Source: Cordylochernes scorpioides
Taxonomy: Eukaryota; Arthropoda; Arachnida; Pseudoscorpiones; Chernetidae
Assembly (NCBI GenBank): GCA_030710605.1
Contig: CP092874.1
Location: 21,739,880 to 21,803,879, forward strand
Reading direction: 5' to 3'
Length of the DNA: 64,000 nt
Part shown: positions 9,775 to 20,616 of the stretch, one piece after another
How the letters are laid out: the number at the start of each line of letters is the position of its first letter
How positions within the stretch are numbered: position 1 is the first letter of the stretch
Translations under genes and position numbers: made by a program
The notes under the pieces: model-generated
The model's database searches: none
Told to the model about the DNA's origin: nothing
The model's input: only the letters and a program-made list of their open reading frames with translations

Positions 9775-10115
9775 AACTTTTGGGATAACCTTGTCAAGAG
9801 ATAAACGGGTACCCGTAGAAAGACGTTTTCCCCGAAAGCTTGAACGATCGTTCTCTTATAAAACGAACGCATCATAATCTATTTTTAAAAATCCGTGGTT
9901 AGTTTTTCTTGATTAATCAAGAATGGGTATTTGGCCAATTCTGGAATAATTAAAAATCAACGAGAATAGTTGATATTTATTCCGATAGATGGCGCAAGCC
10001 ATCAGCAACTTTCAGTTGCTCGATAAAAAGAAGCCTTTTTCTTTAAGAAAAACATTCATTCGAGCAGAAGACACAAAGCCAGATCATCTCTTTATAAAAA
10101 TATCGCTTCTCTGAC
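9775..10115. other. No gene; probably body of a Helitron-like element
   Basis: The interval leads into a family B 3' end. A GATGGCGC box near 9988 is also seen in several MITEs of this window. Nothing else was recognised. Confidence 0.35.
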
Positions 10116-10244
10116 ACAAAGTTTGGAGCGGGACGTTTCACAAGAGTGACATCCACGGCGCCAATTTATAATTGTAACGAATAGTATTTGAATAAAAACA
10201 TTTAATCGGGTAAAACCTGGGCGTTGCCCGGGTCATTCGGCTAG
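10116..10244 (+). mobile_element. Helitron-like family B, 3' end
   Basis: Carries the family B tail: GGGACGTTTCACAAGAG, GGCGCCAATTTATAATTG, then a hairpin (CTGGGCGTTGCCCGGG) and CATTCGGCTAG followed by T. The 5' end is not clear. Confidence 0.65.
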
Positions 10245-10245
10245 T

Positions 10246-10815
10246 ATATATATAAAAAATCAAAATTTGTCTGTCTGTTTATCGATAAACTCAGAAACTA
10301 CTTAACCAAATGTCACCAAATTTTCCACATAACATCCAATGTCCCTGAAGATGAAGAATTTACAATGCATTAAAATTAAGTTTAAAAAAAAAATATTTTA
10401 AAATCTATATTTTATCTTTGTGTATAACTTTATTTATCTAGCCACTTGCTATTTGACCATTTAGAACTTTGGAGAGAGTTATATAGCTATTTTTTGTCAG
10501 ATTTCCTTTTTTCGTTTCGTTTTATTTCCCAAATATTCCATCAAAATTTTTATTAAAAATTATCATTATCATTAAGAAGGTTTTCAATGTGTGTCTGTAT
10601 TCAAATTATTAATGACATTTTTGAAAGTAAAACAGTGTATACGGTATAAAATATGTATAATGGAACAATGGCTTAAAATATAATAGAAAGTGAGCTGAAT
10701 GAAGACAAAAAAAAATGTTAAGAATTCCCTATGAATTGAAATGAAGTGATTTTGCCTATAAAATATCAAAAAATAGACTGGATTAATACACATTCAAAAT
10801 GGTTAAAATGGCATT
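10246..10815 (+). other. Helitron-like 5' end and AT-rich intergenic DNA
   Basis: TATATATATAAAAAATC followed by TGTCTGTCTGTTTATCGATA resembles a Helitron-like start (compare 37380-37455 on the minus strand). The rest is AT-rich with no reading frame I trust. Confidence 0.35.
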
Positions 10816-10817
10816 TA

Positions 10818-11000
10818 CAGTAGAGCTTCCATTGAGAGGATGCCTAAAATCGTAGCTTAACCCGTCTCTCCAAGAGGCAGTCTCTTATTAAAGGTCCATT
10901 AGAGATTCTTTAATATCAATTAGAATCTCCAATGAGAGACCACCTACAAGAGAAACAGGTTGAGTCATGTTTTTAGGTGGTCTCTCTTAAGAGACTCTAT
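10818..11000. repeat. Pogo-like MITE relic
   Basis: Starts TA-CAGTAGAGCTTCC and contains several short inverted GAGAGACC-type blocks, like the other CAGTAGAACCTC elements in the window. The right terminus is not preserved. Confidence 0.4.
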
Positions 11001-11052
11001 TTACATATATTAAAATCAACATTTTCTTACTGTTACGTTTAATTACTGCTAA

Positions 11053-11385
11053 TCTCTATATATTAAAATGAATGTATGTCTGTCTATTTGTCAATTATTA
11101 ATTGGACTGAGCGAGTATTGTGAGTTTCATTATTCTATATGGTGTGGAAGCATTTTAAATATACAAAATTTGAAAGGAAATTTGGAAATTTGTCCGTTCT
11201 TGGCCAACCTGACAACCCAGAAGTCTGGAAATTGGTCAGCTAGCATTGTCATCAGGTTTGAACATGTGTACCAAATTTCATATTTCTAGGTGCCGTATAA
11301 GTATATTAAAAATTGATTACAAGATTTGGCGACAGACATCCAGACAGACAGATAGGCAAGTTAAATAAAAGCTTTTAATAATAAT
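11053..11385 (+). mobile_element. Helitron-like fragment
   Basis: Begins TCTATATATTAAAATGAATG and has the CAGACATCCAGACAGACAG type of inner sequence. No hairpin plus CTAG end was found, so it is incomplete. Confidence 0.4.
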
Positions 11386-12262
11386 AATAATTAATTAATA
11401 ATCTATATATATAAAATTGAATGTCTGTCTGTCTGTCTGTACTCTATAGATTCAAAAACCATACATCCAATCGCCGTGAAAATTTGGGATATTATTAGGT
11501 ATATCCCCGGGAAGGTTTTTGAAAAATAATTTCATGAATATCTTGAATATATTTAGAGTTATTTGCAGATTTGTATATTCAACTCGCAAGCAGCGCCCCC
11601 ATTGCGACGATGAAAACAAGTTTTTTTTATCTATAAGTTTTATTATCACTAAGTTTGTTATCTTAAAGATAATTTATCAAAAGTAAGATTTTCTACCTAA
11701 TAATTCTTACAAGTCAAAGTTAGTTTTATCATTTATCTACAACATATATATTGGGAGAATAGATAAAATGATGATTTTGTAATGTAGAAAATTAGAAAAG
11801 ACAAAATTCAGGATGACACGGCAATTTATTTGAGACAAGAATAATGATAATTAATATTGATTTTATTCAACTTATCGAGTATTTTTCAAGGGACCGGGAA
11901 AAATTTTCAATTTATCGAGAGATTCAAATTTACGAGTTTCAAATTATCAAAATATATCTCTTTTTTTTATAAGTTTATTATCTTAAATATTATTTATCAA
12001 AAGTAAGATTTCTACCTATTAAATGCGCACAAGTCAAAGTTAGTTTTATCATTAATCTACAACATATATATTGGGAGAATTGATTATTTATCAAAAGTAA
12101 ATGGTTTTGTTTACAAACAATATGTGTATTCAATATGGTGGTCAATAGTCAAATAATCTGTTTTTTTTTAATTAAATAATAGAATTTTTTTAATTATATA
12201 AAAATTAATTTAGTAAACACAAAATATTGATTTTTTCAAAATTTTTCAAAAATATTTAAATA

Positions 12263-13680
12263 CACTGCGTGACATTGAAAATGGAACACCAAGAAATAGT
12301 GGCCAGAAAGTGATGAAACTCGGCAGACAGAGAGAGACAGGGACGAACAATAAGTGATCTTTATTTCAAAATGATAGTCATAATACAGAGCGAGAACGGC
12401 GTCGGCTTGGTAGCAAGTAGGACCACCGCGGACGGCGATGCACGCAGCAACACGTCTAGGTAGAGAGTCAATCAGAGTACGGATGGTGTCCTGAGGGTTG
12501 GCTCTCCATTCCCTCTCAACCATTTGCCACAGTTCGTCTTCTGAACGCGGCTGTGGCAAGGCATGCAAACGGCTTCAATGATGTCCCAGACGTGCTCGAT
12601 TGGTGAGAGATCAGGAGAGTACGGTGGCCAGGGAAGCATCTGTACATCTTGCAGAGCTTGTTGGCTAATGCGAGCAGTGTGCGGTCGGGCGTTATCCTGA
12701 TGATAAAGGGCATTGGGTACCCCCTGAAGGTAGGGGAGTGTCACCGGTCGCAGCACATCATCAACGTATCGTTGGGCCGTCATAGTGCCCTGAATACGAA
12801 GTAAAGGTGACCTGGAATCATACGCGATTGCGCCCCAAACCATGATTCCACGTTGTCGCACGGTGGGGCGTTCCACAATTGCTGCCGGATTGGACCTTTC
12901 TCCACGTCGACGCCACACGCGTACACGGCGACTATCACTGGACAAGCAGAAACACGACTCAGCTGAGAACACGACCCTGTGCCATTCCGTCATCCACGTC
13001 GATCTAGCCCGGCACCATTCCAAACGTTGGCGCCTATTCGGTGGGGTCAATGGCAGTCTTCTTAGCGGACGGCATGAGTGCAAGCCATTAGCAACCAATC
13101 GACGGGAAATGGTTCTGGTCGAGATGGAATGATCTAGGGTGTCTTGCACATGTTGCAGGATGGCGGTACAAGTGGCTTGTGGGGCCGCTACTGCTTGTCG
13201 AAGGATACGCCGATCCACACGTGCTGACGTCACTCTGGTTGCACCGACATTCCTATAAATTGCCACATTTCCTTGTTCCAACCATCTTCTCCACAGTCGG
13301 TGCACCGTGGACGCACCAAGGTGTGTATCAGCTGCGATTTGACGTATGGACCAACCTGCCCTTTTAAGTCCGATCACCATGCCCTCGTAAAAGCGTCTGT
13401 CTGCTTGAACTGCCTCCGTTTACGATGACCTGGCATTCTCTGTTATTACACGTGTCTTTTGACACAAGAACAAAATTTCTACAATGATTTTCCTTGAAGA
13501 AATAACGACACGAATACTGTCCTTTCTGCAAGTTCCTTCCCTTATATCTTACTCCATGTGCGCACTAGAGCTGCGCATTTTACATCATTTGCATAACTCG
13601 GTTAGGCGCGTCTACCCTGAAATTTGCATAATTTTCTGGCCACTATTTCTTGGTGTTCCATTTTCAATGTCACGCAGTGT
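12263..13680 (-). mobile_element. Tc1-like DNA transposon with 47-bp perfect TIRs
   Basis: Both ends begin CACTGCGTGACATTGAAAAT and stay identical for about 47 bp, and both are flanked by TA, the target duplication of Tc1/mariner elements. Total length is 1418 bp. The TIRs are undamaged although the transposase is dead, so the copy could still be moved in trans. Confidence 0.92.
12414..13380 (-). pseudogene. Tc1-family transposase, inactive
   Basis: Would catalyse cut-and-paste transposition. An N-terminal helix-turn-helix is visible (GWSIRQIAADTHLGASTVHR), followed by the catalytic domain with the second Asp in HQDNARPHTA and the final acidic residue in SPDLSPIEHVWD. The first catalytic motif, normally V-F-S-D-E-S, reads VFSAES: the Asp is an Ala, one base away. 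A frameshift just after VWDII (near 12570) moves the last 50 or so residues (SEDELWQMVEREW) into another frame. Either defect should abolish activity. The C-terminal limit is approximate. Confidence 0.9.
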
Positions 13681-14089
13681 ATATAAGATTTTTTTTTGTT
13701 GTTGTAATTTTTAGTAAACAAAAAATTTTAGAAAAATATATTTAGCTATATATATCTTTGGCAATATATATATATATTATTGGCCCCCCAATGCATTAGG
13801 AAAGACAAAATTCAGGATGACACGGCACACAGGGACCGGGAAAAAATGTTCACTTTATCGAGAGATTCAAATTTACGAGTTTCAAATTATCAAAATATAT
13901 CTTTTTTTTAAATAAGTTTTTAGAGAATTGTTTTAACAAATGTTCGCTAGACAAACCTTTACTCGGGTAAAACCCCGGGCGAAGCCGAGTACGTTTCATA
14001 AGTTTATAGAGAATTGTTTTAACAAATGTTCGTTAGACAAACATTCACTCGGGTAAAACCTCGGGCGAAGCCGGGTACATCCGCTAGTT

Positions 14090-15002
14090 AATAATAATAA
14101 TTAATAAAAAATGCTCCAATGGCCGCCGAATTTTGCAAAAGTCCAACAACACAAGCAAGTGAAAGTAACCAAACGGGGCTCTGGTACATATATAAGTGCA
14201 AAAGTCGAACTGCTTTTCACATATGTAGACATTATTTTAAAATAGAGCAATCCATAAATAAATTTCCAATTAAAAAGGCATATATTGGATCAAAATATGC
14301 CTTTTTAATAAAAAATGTAGACATGTGGTACACTTACAGTAAAAGCAATCCCAACTTCTTCCCACCATGATTTTCTTGGCCTGTGCCAAGTATGTGTGTG
14401 CTAGGGATAATAAAAAAACTCTCCTAAAACTGTGATAGAAATGATTTCCCCACATTGTCGACTCCAGAAGTTTGGTTTCATCAGGACGACTCTGTCCCAG
14501 CTGTGTCAACACGTTGTCCCAGCTGCCGTTGCGGCAGTCCAACAACAACGGGTATATGCAAATAGGGCAGTCGTTCACACAATATTTCCTTCTCTTTTCA
14601 CATCAATTCTACATGTTTACCTACCGTATAGAACGGGGAACATCTTTCCCTTATCTAAACTCATGGACAAAACTTAAGGAAATGGAAAGTCGTTGGTGTC
14701 TTGTTCATCTGTTGAAGGAGACAGAGGCAATTTTGTTCACGTTTTGTCCATAATGTCCATTTGTTTTGTTCATTTTGTCTGATTGTTTATTGTTTAAACT
14801 CGAATACCTGAACATCTGCTTATCAACATATATAGTCACGACCGTCATGGGCCGGTTCTGTCACGGATGCGCGCGCACAGGGAGGTCACCTGCTCGCCGG
14901 CAGCCAACGGGCGCGCGCCGCCGGCATTACGTCATAGATTATAAACACAAGGTAATAAGGCCAAATAAAAATATAGTGTGTGATAAGGCACAATTTGGAT
15001 TA
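14090..15002. other. Intergenic, no gene recognised
   Basis: AT-rich sequence with a GC-rich, partly palindromic block at about 14860-14935 (alternating GCGC and CCGG). Similar GC-rich pieces occur near 56270-56340. Short open frames look random. Confidence 0.35.
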
Positions 15003-15357
15003 TCTACTTATATAATTGCCTTATTCTGTCTGTGTGAAGTTCACTGTGTGAAGTTCACGGATAGATTTTGGTCAGAATGGATAAAATAAAAAAAGTGTCA
15101 AGGGATGGGAATCAAACCCACGACCTTCCGCTTACCGGGCAGATGCCATGACCACTAGGCTACCCTGGAAATATTTTTCCGTTCACATTTTTATTTTTAT
15201 ATTTTCAAGGCACACACAGTTTGGGGCGGGACGTTTCACAAGAGAGACATCCACGGCGCCAATTTATAATTGTAACGAATAGTATTTTAATTAAAACATT
15301 TTAAAAATATATACGCACTCGGGTAAAACCCGGGCGTTGCCCGGGCCATTCGTCTAG
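15003..15357 (+). mobile_element. Helitron-like family B element carrying a tRNA-Thr-type insert
   Basis: Starts TCTACTTATATAATTGCC after A and ends with the hairpin CCCGGGCGTTGCCCGGG, CATTCGTCTAG, then T. Length is 355 bp. In the middle, in antisense, lies a 72-nt tRNA-like sequence. No protein-coding capacity; mobilisation would need a Helitron Rep/helicase supplied elsewhere. Confidence 0.75.
15098..15169 (-). pseudogene. tRNA-Thr(GGU)-like sequence inside a Helitron-like element
   Basis: A cloverleaf can be drawn: acceptor TCCAGGG with CCCTTGA (one mismatch), anticodon arm TCTGC/GCGGA around the loop CCGGTAA (anticodon GGT, Thr) and T-arm GTGGG/CCCAT. A run of seven T follows within 6 nt. 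Related copies lie at 26330-26375, 27089-27160, 57889-57935 and 58014-58079, so it is a family, not a single host tRNA gene. Confidence 0.6.
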
Positions 15358-15368
15358 TATTAGATAAT

Positions 15369-15455
15369 AAAAGGCATATATTGGATTTAATAAAATATTT
15401 ATTTTGCCAATATTTCGGCTGGCTAAACGCCAACCTTTATCGAGGCATTACATTT
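15369..15455 (-). repeat. Penelope-like 3' UTR hairpin fragment
   Basis: On the minus strand a hairpin, GGTTGGCGTTTAGCCAGCC, follows CCTCGATAAA and precedes AAATATTGGC. The same block occurs at 61250-61332. Such hairpins near the 3' end are typical of Penelope-like elements. No coding part remains. Confidence 0.5.
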
Positions 15456-15459
15456 TTGT

Positions 15460-16265
15460 ATACACAAACTCAGCGCCGCATAGTGTCATAATATCACAGT
15501 TGAAATCAATTAAAATACAGAGTAGGTGGGAGAAATTTGTGCATGGAAAAAATTATTATAAAAATGCAATCAAATATGTAAAATATCTTAAATTATTAAA
15601 GGAAAAAAAAAAGAGTTCTATCTTATATTTAAAAAATTGTAATAAGTACATAAAAATAATTCATTAATAACTCATTAAGAGATAAATGTAAAAATATATG
15701 TATCTATTAAAACATTTTTGAAAATAAATTTAAAATGATTTAAACAATAAACTGTAAGAACCTTTTTAAAGGTTTAACAAAAAAAATCTGCTTATATATA
15801 ATCCTGGAAGGCGGCAAACCGAAAGATCAAACTCCTATTACTGAAATATATCTAACATGAATATCATATCTAATCTGTAAACACCTGGACAATTTCCATC
15901 ATCGTGTAGACGTATTAGTTTGGACACTGTGCAGGGGGTGCCATCATAAAGAGAACATAGGCCATTGTGTAACCATTAATTCATTGGGACTGAAAAAGAA
16001 TATAAGCACGAACCTTTGCCAAATATTTAATAAAGAAGCACATTGCAATTGATCTTTTCACTTTTATTATGCACATTCACGGACAAAACTAAAGGAAGTT
16101 GTACCTTTTGTCATGTATATCGGGATTGTTACGATATTCTCACAAAAATAATCGTTTCAATTTCATAAAGTACATTTATATTTGATTTATATGTAACTCT
16201 ACTGTCCTAAAATCTTATGTTTTCTTAAATAACCCATTCTGAAATTCCACCCTTCAGTATAACAT
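15460..16265. other. Intergenic, nothing recognised
   Basis: AT-rich. A short open frame at 15404-15667 is lysine-rich translated A-tract and looks random. A phrase near 16079 (ACGGACAAAACTAAAGGAAG) resembles one near 14666, hinting at an old dispersed repeat. Confidence 0.3.
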
Positions 16266-16269
16266 ATAT

Positions 16270-16740
16270 AAACAGAATGATCCAATACAGTATTAGAGCT
16301 CTAAAGAAGCGGCCTGGTATATTAAATGGGTGAAACCACTGGGAGGGTTCACCACTGATGAGTCAAGCTCTTCAAATATTTTTTCATCGCAGTAAGGATA
16401 ATAGAATTTTGTTTTTGTCCAAAAGGAACATTTGTGATTGAATAATTTCATTTCCGATAACGTACATTTTACATGTTTAACTAAGTCAGAGAGGAAGAGT
16501 ATGTTGGAGGTACTGTAACACTTCAGTCTAAGACACTTAAGTAAATTTTATGATGCATTAACGCGCCATCTGTTATCAAAATTCGAAACTATAATAAACA
16601 CGTATGATTATTTTTTAAAATAATTTCTACTGCCTTTACTGCATGGAAAAAAGGTCCTTCCGTTAATTTTTTCCATTGCAGTAAGGGCAGTAGAAACTGT
16701 TTATTTAAATAATCGTCTATAATAGTTTGGAACTTAAGTC
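16270..16740 (+). repeat. Hammerhead-like MITE family, copy B and a core-less derivative
   Basis: 16308-16372 has the core (UGGU, GAAACC, GGGAGGG, ACCACUGAUGA) with decayed stems III and II. From about 16555 to 16735 a second, shorter element has terminal repeats (GAAACTATAATA and its complement) and the inverted CTACTGCC/GGCAGTAG blocks but lacks the core. Confidence 0.6.
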
Positions 16741-16744
16741 AATA

Positions 16745-17160
16745 ATGCGAGGGTCAAAGTTAAACAGCGGCTGCACAGACGTCAGCAATCCAACTTTAAA
16801 GAAGGTTTAAATATTTAAGACTCTGTGGAAATATTCATCGCGGCATCAAGACGTCGTTTGAATCGGTTTGGGTCAGTTTAAAACGGGAGAATAGCGGAGT
16901 GTGGGGTAATTGGAAGCTCGGAGATCCAAATGTCCCCACAATTGGACTCCAATAAAAAAACGTCATCTCTTGTTTCCACCCCGCGGACTCCATTCCGATA
17001 TTATAGCGTCCGGTTAATTAAGTCCCTTGTCGCTCCTGTTGGAATAGTAAACAGGAATTTTCCGTGGAAATTGCTGATTACAATCATTGGGTGTGCTGGT
17101 AGTTAACTCCATAAACTGAGAAACAGCTAACTGAATAAAAAAAGGTATATCTGATTGTAC
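16745..17160. other. Unassigned, moderately GC-rich
   Basis: Lies between two copies of the hammerhead-like MITE. No reading frame, tRNA or repeat partner was found; it may be unique host sequence. Confidence 0.3.
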
Positions 17161-17166
17161 AACAGA

Positions 17167-17475
17167 TATTTGCTGTCATCAAAATTCGAAACTATTATAG
17201 ACACGTATGTCCATAGCTTATGTCCATAGTTCATCTAAAATACCCATTCCAAGAGTCTAGCATCAGTATCACTATAAAAGGAAGATCGAAAAAAATGAAA
17301 TATAACAGCGGTATGGTAGATTAAACTGGCGAAACTGCTGGGAGGGTTCACCACTGATGAACCAGGCCCTCCCATTAATTTGTCCGTTGCAGTAAGGACA
17401 GTAGAAATTGTTTATTTTAAAAAAAGAATCATTCGTGTCTATAATAGTTTCGAATTTTGATAACAGATGGCGCGC
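17167..17475 (+). repeat. Hammerhead-like MITE, copy C, with terminal inverted repeats
   Basis: The ends (about 17175-17203 and 17434-17462) are inverted copies of a block reading ATCAAAATTCGAAACTATTA on the left. The core at 17307-17373 reads AGCGGU, A, UGGU, spacer, CUGGC, GAAA, CUGCU, GGGAGGG, UUC, ACCA, CUGAUGA, ACCAG, G, CCCUCCC. It is the best-delimited copy of the family. Confidence 0.7.
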
Positions 17476-17789
17476 TAATGCATCATAAGATATTTGCTGA
17501 TTGTTGCGTTATCTATGAGAACAAATAACAACTAATTGTTGACACTCAATTATCCCAGAATATTGTCAGTTGTAATCTGTAACTCAATAGACGAACGAGA
17601 AGTGCTCCTCAGTGAAATAGGCCTTGAGGGACTCTCTTTGGAGCTCCTGTTGAATGAGGTGGTGAGAAACAGAGCTGGAGCTTTTGCGTTGTTCAAATTC
17701 TGGAAGACGGCTGAAGATAAGAGGAGGCTATATATATAATCTAATTGATGTAAATAATTATATGCAAATAATCTATGTCAGGATTAGAA
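17476..17789. other. Short unassigned interval
   Basis: An open frame at 17536-17739 (67 codons) has no recognisable motif, no splice context and no partner. I do not call it a gene. Confidence 0.25.
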
Positions 17790-17995
17790 TGACGAATCCT
17801 GTATGGGACTTTGATTCCAGTAAAAGGCTTGTTGCTGCTGTTGTATATAGTCACAGTGTAGAAAATACTATACTATACCTACTACATATATCTCTGTATT
17901 CTTAGTTCTCTTCTCTTACTCTGTAAACTGGCGAATCCTATATAGGACGAGAGGTCCTCAATAAAGGCTTTTTGTTGTTGTTGTTGTTGTAACTC
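17790..17995 (+). mobile_element. Two 3' ends of a TTG-tailed retroposon
   Basis: Two similar tails: GAATCCTGTATGGGACT followed by AGTAAAAGGC and TTG/CTG repeats, and GAATCCTATATAGGACGAG followed by CAATAAAGGC and (TTG)6. Each has an AATAAA-like signal and a microsatellite tail. The full-length-truncated copy at 53970-54285 has the same end. Confidence 0.55.
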
Positions 17996-18191
17996 AATAG
18001 CTAAAAAAGGTTGGTTCGAGAGGCTTCCTCGAAAATCAAGATACAGGTATTCAATGCCAAAAGGAAGACACAGCAACATAGGAAATAAGAATGTTGACTT
18101 ATACTGTGATCGAGAGATATATTCGGGAATTATTAAAACATATTGTACAGGTCTATGTTACATCGCATTAATTATTGTTATTTATTGTATA

Positions 18192-18640
18192 CTAGACGAA
18201 TGACCCGGCCAACGCCCGGGTTTACACGATTAAATGTTTTATTCAAACACATAAAACATAGCAAATATTGCAAGAGCAGTTATTTTAAACGGCGAATTAG
18301 ATCAGTTATAGCAAAAAAATGAAAACATATATGTAAATATGTGAAATAGTTATAAATTTGAAAACCTGTAAATATAGTTAAGGACTTGCATTGTAATTAA
18401 GAAAAAGCTTCTCTTGCTGGCGGGCGCGCACAGGGCGCTGTTTGTGAGCTAAGTAGAATAATTTGAATATATAGTTTTTTAATAATTGATTTATATATTT
18501 TTAAAATAGCCTATCGTAATCCCCGTTATTTTTTACCTATGTATGGCAATTTTGGTTTGAATTAGTGAACTACTGGGAATTTGTATACCGAGCATACAGA
18601 CAGACAAACAAACATACATTCATTTTTATATATATATAGA
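18192..18640 (-). mobile_element. Helitron-like element
   Basis: Reverse orientation: the plus strand begins CTAGACGAATGACCCGGCC with the terminal hairpin and ends TTTTTATATATATATAGA, the complement of the TC start. Length is about 450 bp, no coding sequence. Confidence 0.65.
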
Positions 18641-18739
18641 TAAAGATTTAAATGTTCTCATCTTCAATATATTGTAACATAGTATTTATTATTTATATCC
18701 CATAGTATCAATTGAAAAACCCTGTAAGATTTATAAATG

Positions 18740-19677
18740 AGTCAAACTAAGCATCGAGGGCTGCGTATCTTTTATTAGAACGAATATAAAACGAGCTTTC
18801 GGGCTTATACGCCCTTCTACAGGAATTAATAAAACAAATATCCATCTAGTCTGAAATAGGATTTATATACACTTAACTATTGTTTTGCATATTGGCTTAA
18901 TTGAAAATTATTAAAATGTTTAAATTTACATACAGGTGTAATGATTTGGAAAAAAATTAAATCTAATTACTATGCGGTAATATGAAATGTTTTTGTTTAA
19001 GGCAATCTCATTTTGTATTTTAAATTTTAAATTTTACAAATTTTACAATTGCAAGGGATCCCATCAGACATGTGATATCTTTTATAGTGAATGTAACTGT
19101 TTTATTTTATTTTATTTAGGTCTATTGATTCATATGCTTCTGGTAAATTGATTCTGCGATTTATACTGCTATATGGTTTGGAAACTATTGCTTCTATTAT
19201 TAATCTTTGATATTTATTATTGATGTTGTTGTAATGTACTTTAGGTTCATTTAGGTTAAAAGTGTGTCCTGTTAAATTAGAGTGCTGTACTATTAATGAT
19301 AATGGGTCATTTTTGTTTATGTATCTTCTGTGTTCTGTGATTCTATTATGTAACTTTCTTCCCGTCTCCCCCACATATCTGGCATTACAGTTATTACATT
19401 CTATTGAATAAACTACCTCTTTTTTATATGATATACATTCGGTTTGCCTGTTTTTTTGTAATCGGGTTTCTTAGGATATCTGATAAGTTGGGAGAGTTAC
19501 TGTGAAAAGTTTTTATTCCATATTTATCAAGTGTTCTGGAAATGTAGATAGATTTCGGGGAATATGGGATGTAACCATTTTGCCTATATACTTTAGTTTT
19601 CTGCGCTAACATATTGGATGTGACTTGTGCCTGATAGAAATGTTTTAAAATGAATGTTTTTATACTTATTATATTGC

Positions 19678-19714
<37 letters not shown>

Positions 19715-19720
19715 AAACAA
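18740..19720 (-). mobile_element. Penelope-like retroelement, 3' portion
   Basis: The coding remnant (19102-19720) is followed on the minus strand by a 3' UTR with the hairpin GGGCGTATAAGCCC and CGAAAGCTCG near 18790-18830, as in other Penelope-like elements. The 5' end, including the reverse transcriptase core, is missing; an AT microsatellite marks the break near 19690. Confidence 0.75.
19102..19720 (-). pseudogene. Penelope-like RT C-terminus with GIY-YIG endonuclease (frameshifted)
   Basis: The upstream frame (about 19424-19720) has the post-RT linker (YGIKTFHSNSPNLSDILRNP). The downstream frame (19102 to about 19415) has the GIY-YIG module: VVYSIECNNCNARYVGETGR, then LHNRITEHRRYIN and a final H-x-F segment. 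Penelope-like elements use this nuclease to nick DNA for target-primed reverse transcription. A stop or frameshift near 19424 separates the two, so the copy is inactive. The conserved pattern of two close cysteines before YVGE is kept. Confidence 0.85.
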
Positions 19721-19755
19721 TAGAAAAAATAAAAGATAAGTGGGTCAGGTGTTGA

Positions 19756-19945
19756 TATTAAAAATAAAGAAGGCATCTCCTGACCACGAGCACATGTGCT
19801 TTTATAGATGGCAGAGCGGTTGGCCAAATATCACTGAGCAAGCTAAATAAACGTTTAGTTTATATTTGCTCCACTAGATGGCGCTCTGCCATCTATAAAA
19901 GCACATGTGCTCGTGGTCAGGAGATGCCTTCTTTATTTTTAATAT
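19756..19945. repeat. Inverted-repeat MITE
   Basis: Arms of about 70 bp contain GAAGGCATCTCCTGACCACG and CATGTGCTTTTATAGATGGC, repeated inverted at the other end. Pieces of the same family occur at 28475-28530, 35735-35800 and 55080-55180. Confidence 0.8.
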
Positions 19946-20094
19946 ATATATATATATATATATAATAAATAGTTATTTAATTTTATAGTCCAGTTTTGTA
20001 TTAAGATTATCTTCACTATTATGATCATTTAAATTCAAATTATAAAATTTGTAAAATGTTATTAATTTGTAGATAGAGAGAAAAAAAAATAAAC

Positions 20095-20616
20095 TTAACT
20101 AATTCCTATTTGAGTGATTTTGTTGAGGATAGGACGATGATAGGAGAAATATGAAATGAAAGGAAGTGTTTCTGCTGTAATGTGTCTTGCGAAAGTCAAG
20201 TCGATAGTTGTTCCTTTTAACGTAGTTGACTTAGAAACGTTTGATACGCAATCAAGATTATACGTATTTTTCATGAAATTAAGAAACGAGTTGTCAGGCT
20301 TTACGTTTTTGTTAAAATCACCACACAGAAGAATCGGTATACTAGAATCAACTTGCACGAACGGTGGCACGTACTGGCTGTTGTGAATGTACGGACCGAG
20401 TCCTTGCCATAGTAACATTCCAATATCCTGCATACTAGCTCCTGGATGAATATATACAGCACCGAGTATAAACTTGAAGCTAGTATTAGCGGCGAAGCAA
20501 GTAACTTCAGTCATGCACATGTCACCCTTGGTTTTAATGACACGAGTTACGTCTGTAATCGCAACTTGGAACACTTCCGCCGTAGATGTCGATGATAATT
20601 TACGATAGATCGCCAC
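20095..20616 (-). pseudogene. Endonuclease domain of a Helitron-2 (Helentron-type) element, fragment
   Basis: The frame shows endonuclease/exonuclease/phosphatase motifs: a VYIHPG stretch, CGDFNKNVK with the catalytic Asp and Asn, GTTIDLTFAR, and SYFSYHRPIL with the final His. In arthropods this nuclease is usually fused behind the Pif1-like helicase of Helentron-type elements, or belongs to a non-LTR element. The frame begins at an internal Met and the helicase is absent, so this is a 3' remnant. It could have supplied factors for the many short Helitron-like copies here, but that is inference. Confidence 0.7.

Larger units (their letters stand above)
11402..14087 (+). mobile_element. Helitron-like family A element carrying a nested Tc1 element
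   Basis: Starts TCTATATATATAAAATTG and ends CCGGGTACATCCGCTAG followed by T. The 3' portion is present in several partial tandem copies (about 13780-14087), with two consecutive hairpin ends near 13980 and 14064. The Tc1-like element at 12263-13680 was inserted into it. Confidence 0.6.

Noticed and set aside
16745..17160. Possible missing ABCA or other exon in a GC-richer block
   Set aside because: No frame with flanking splice sites gives a plausible peptide.
17536..17739. 67-codon plus-strand frame
   Set aside because: No motif, no splice sites in phase, no repeat or family match; length is within chance.
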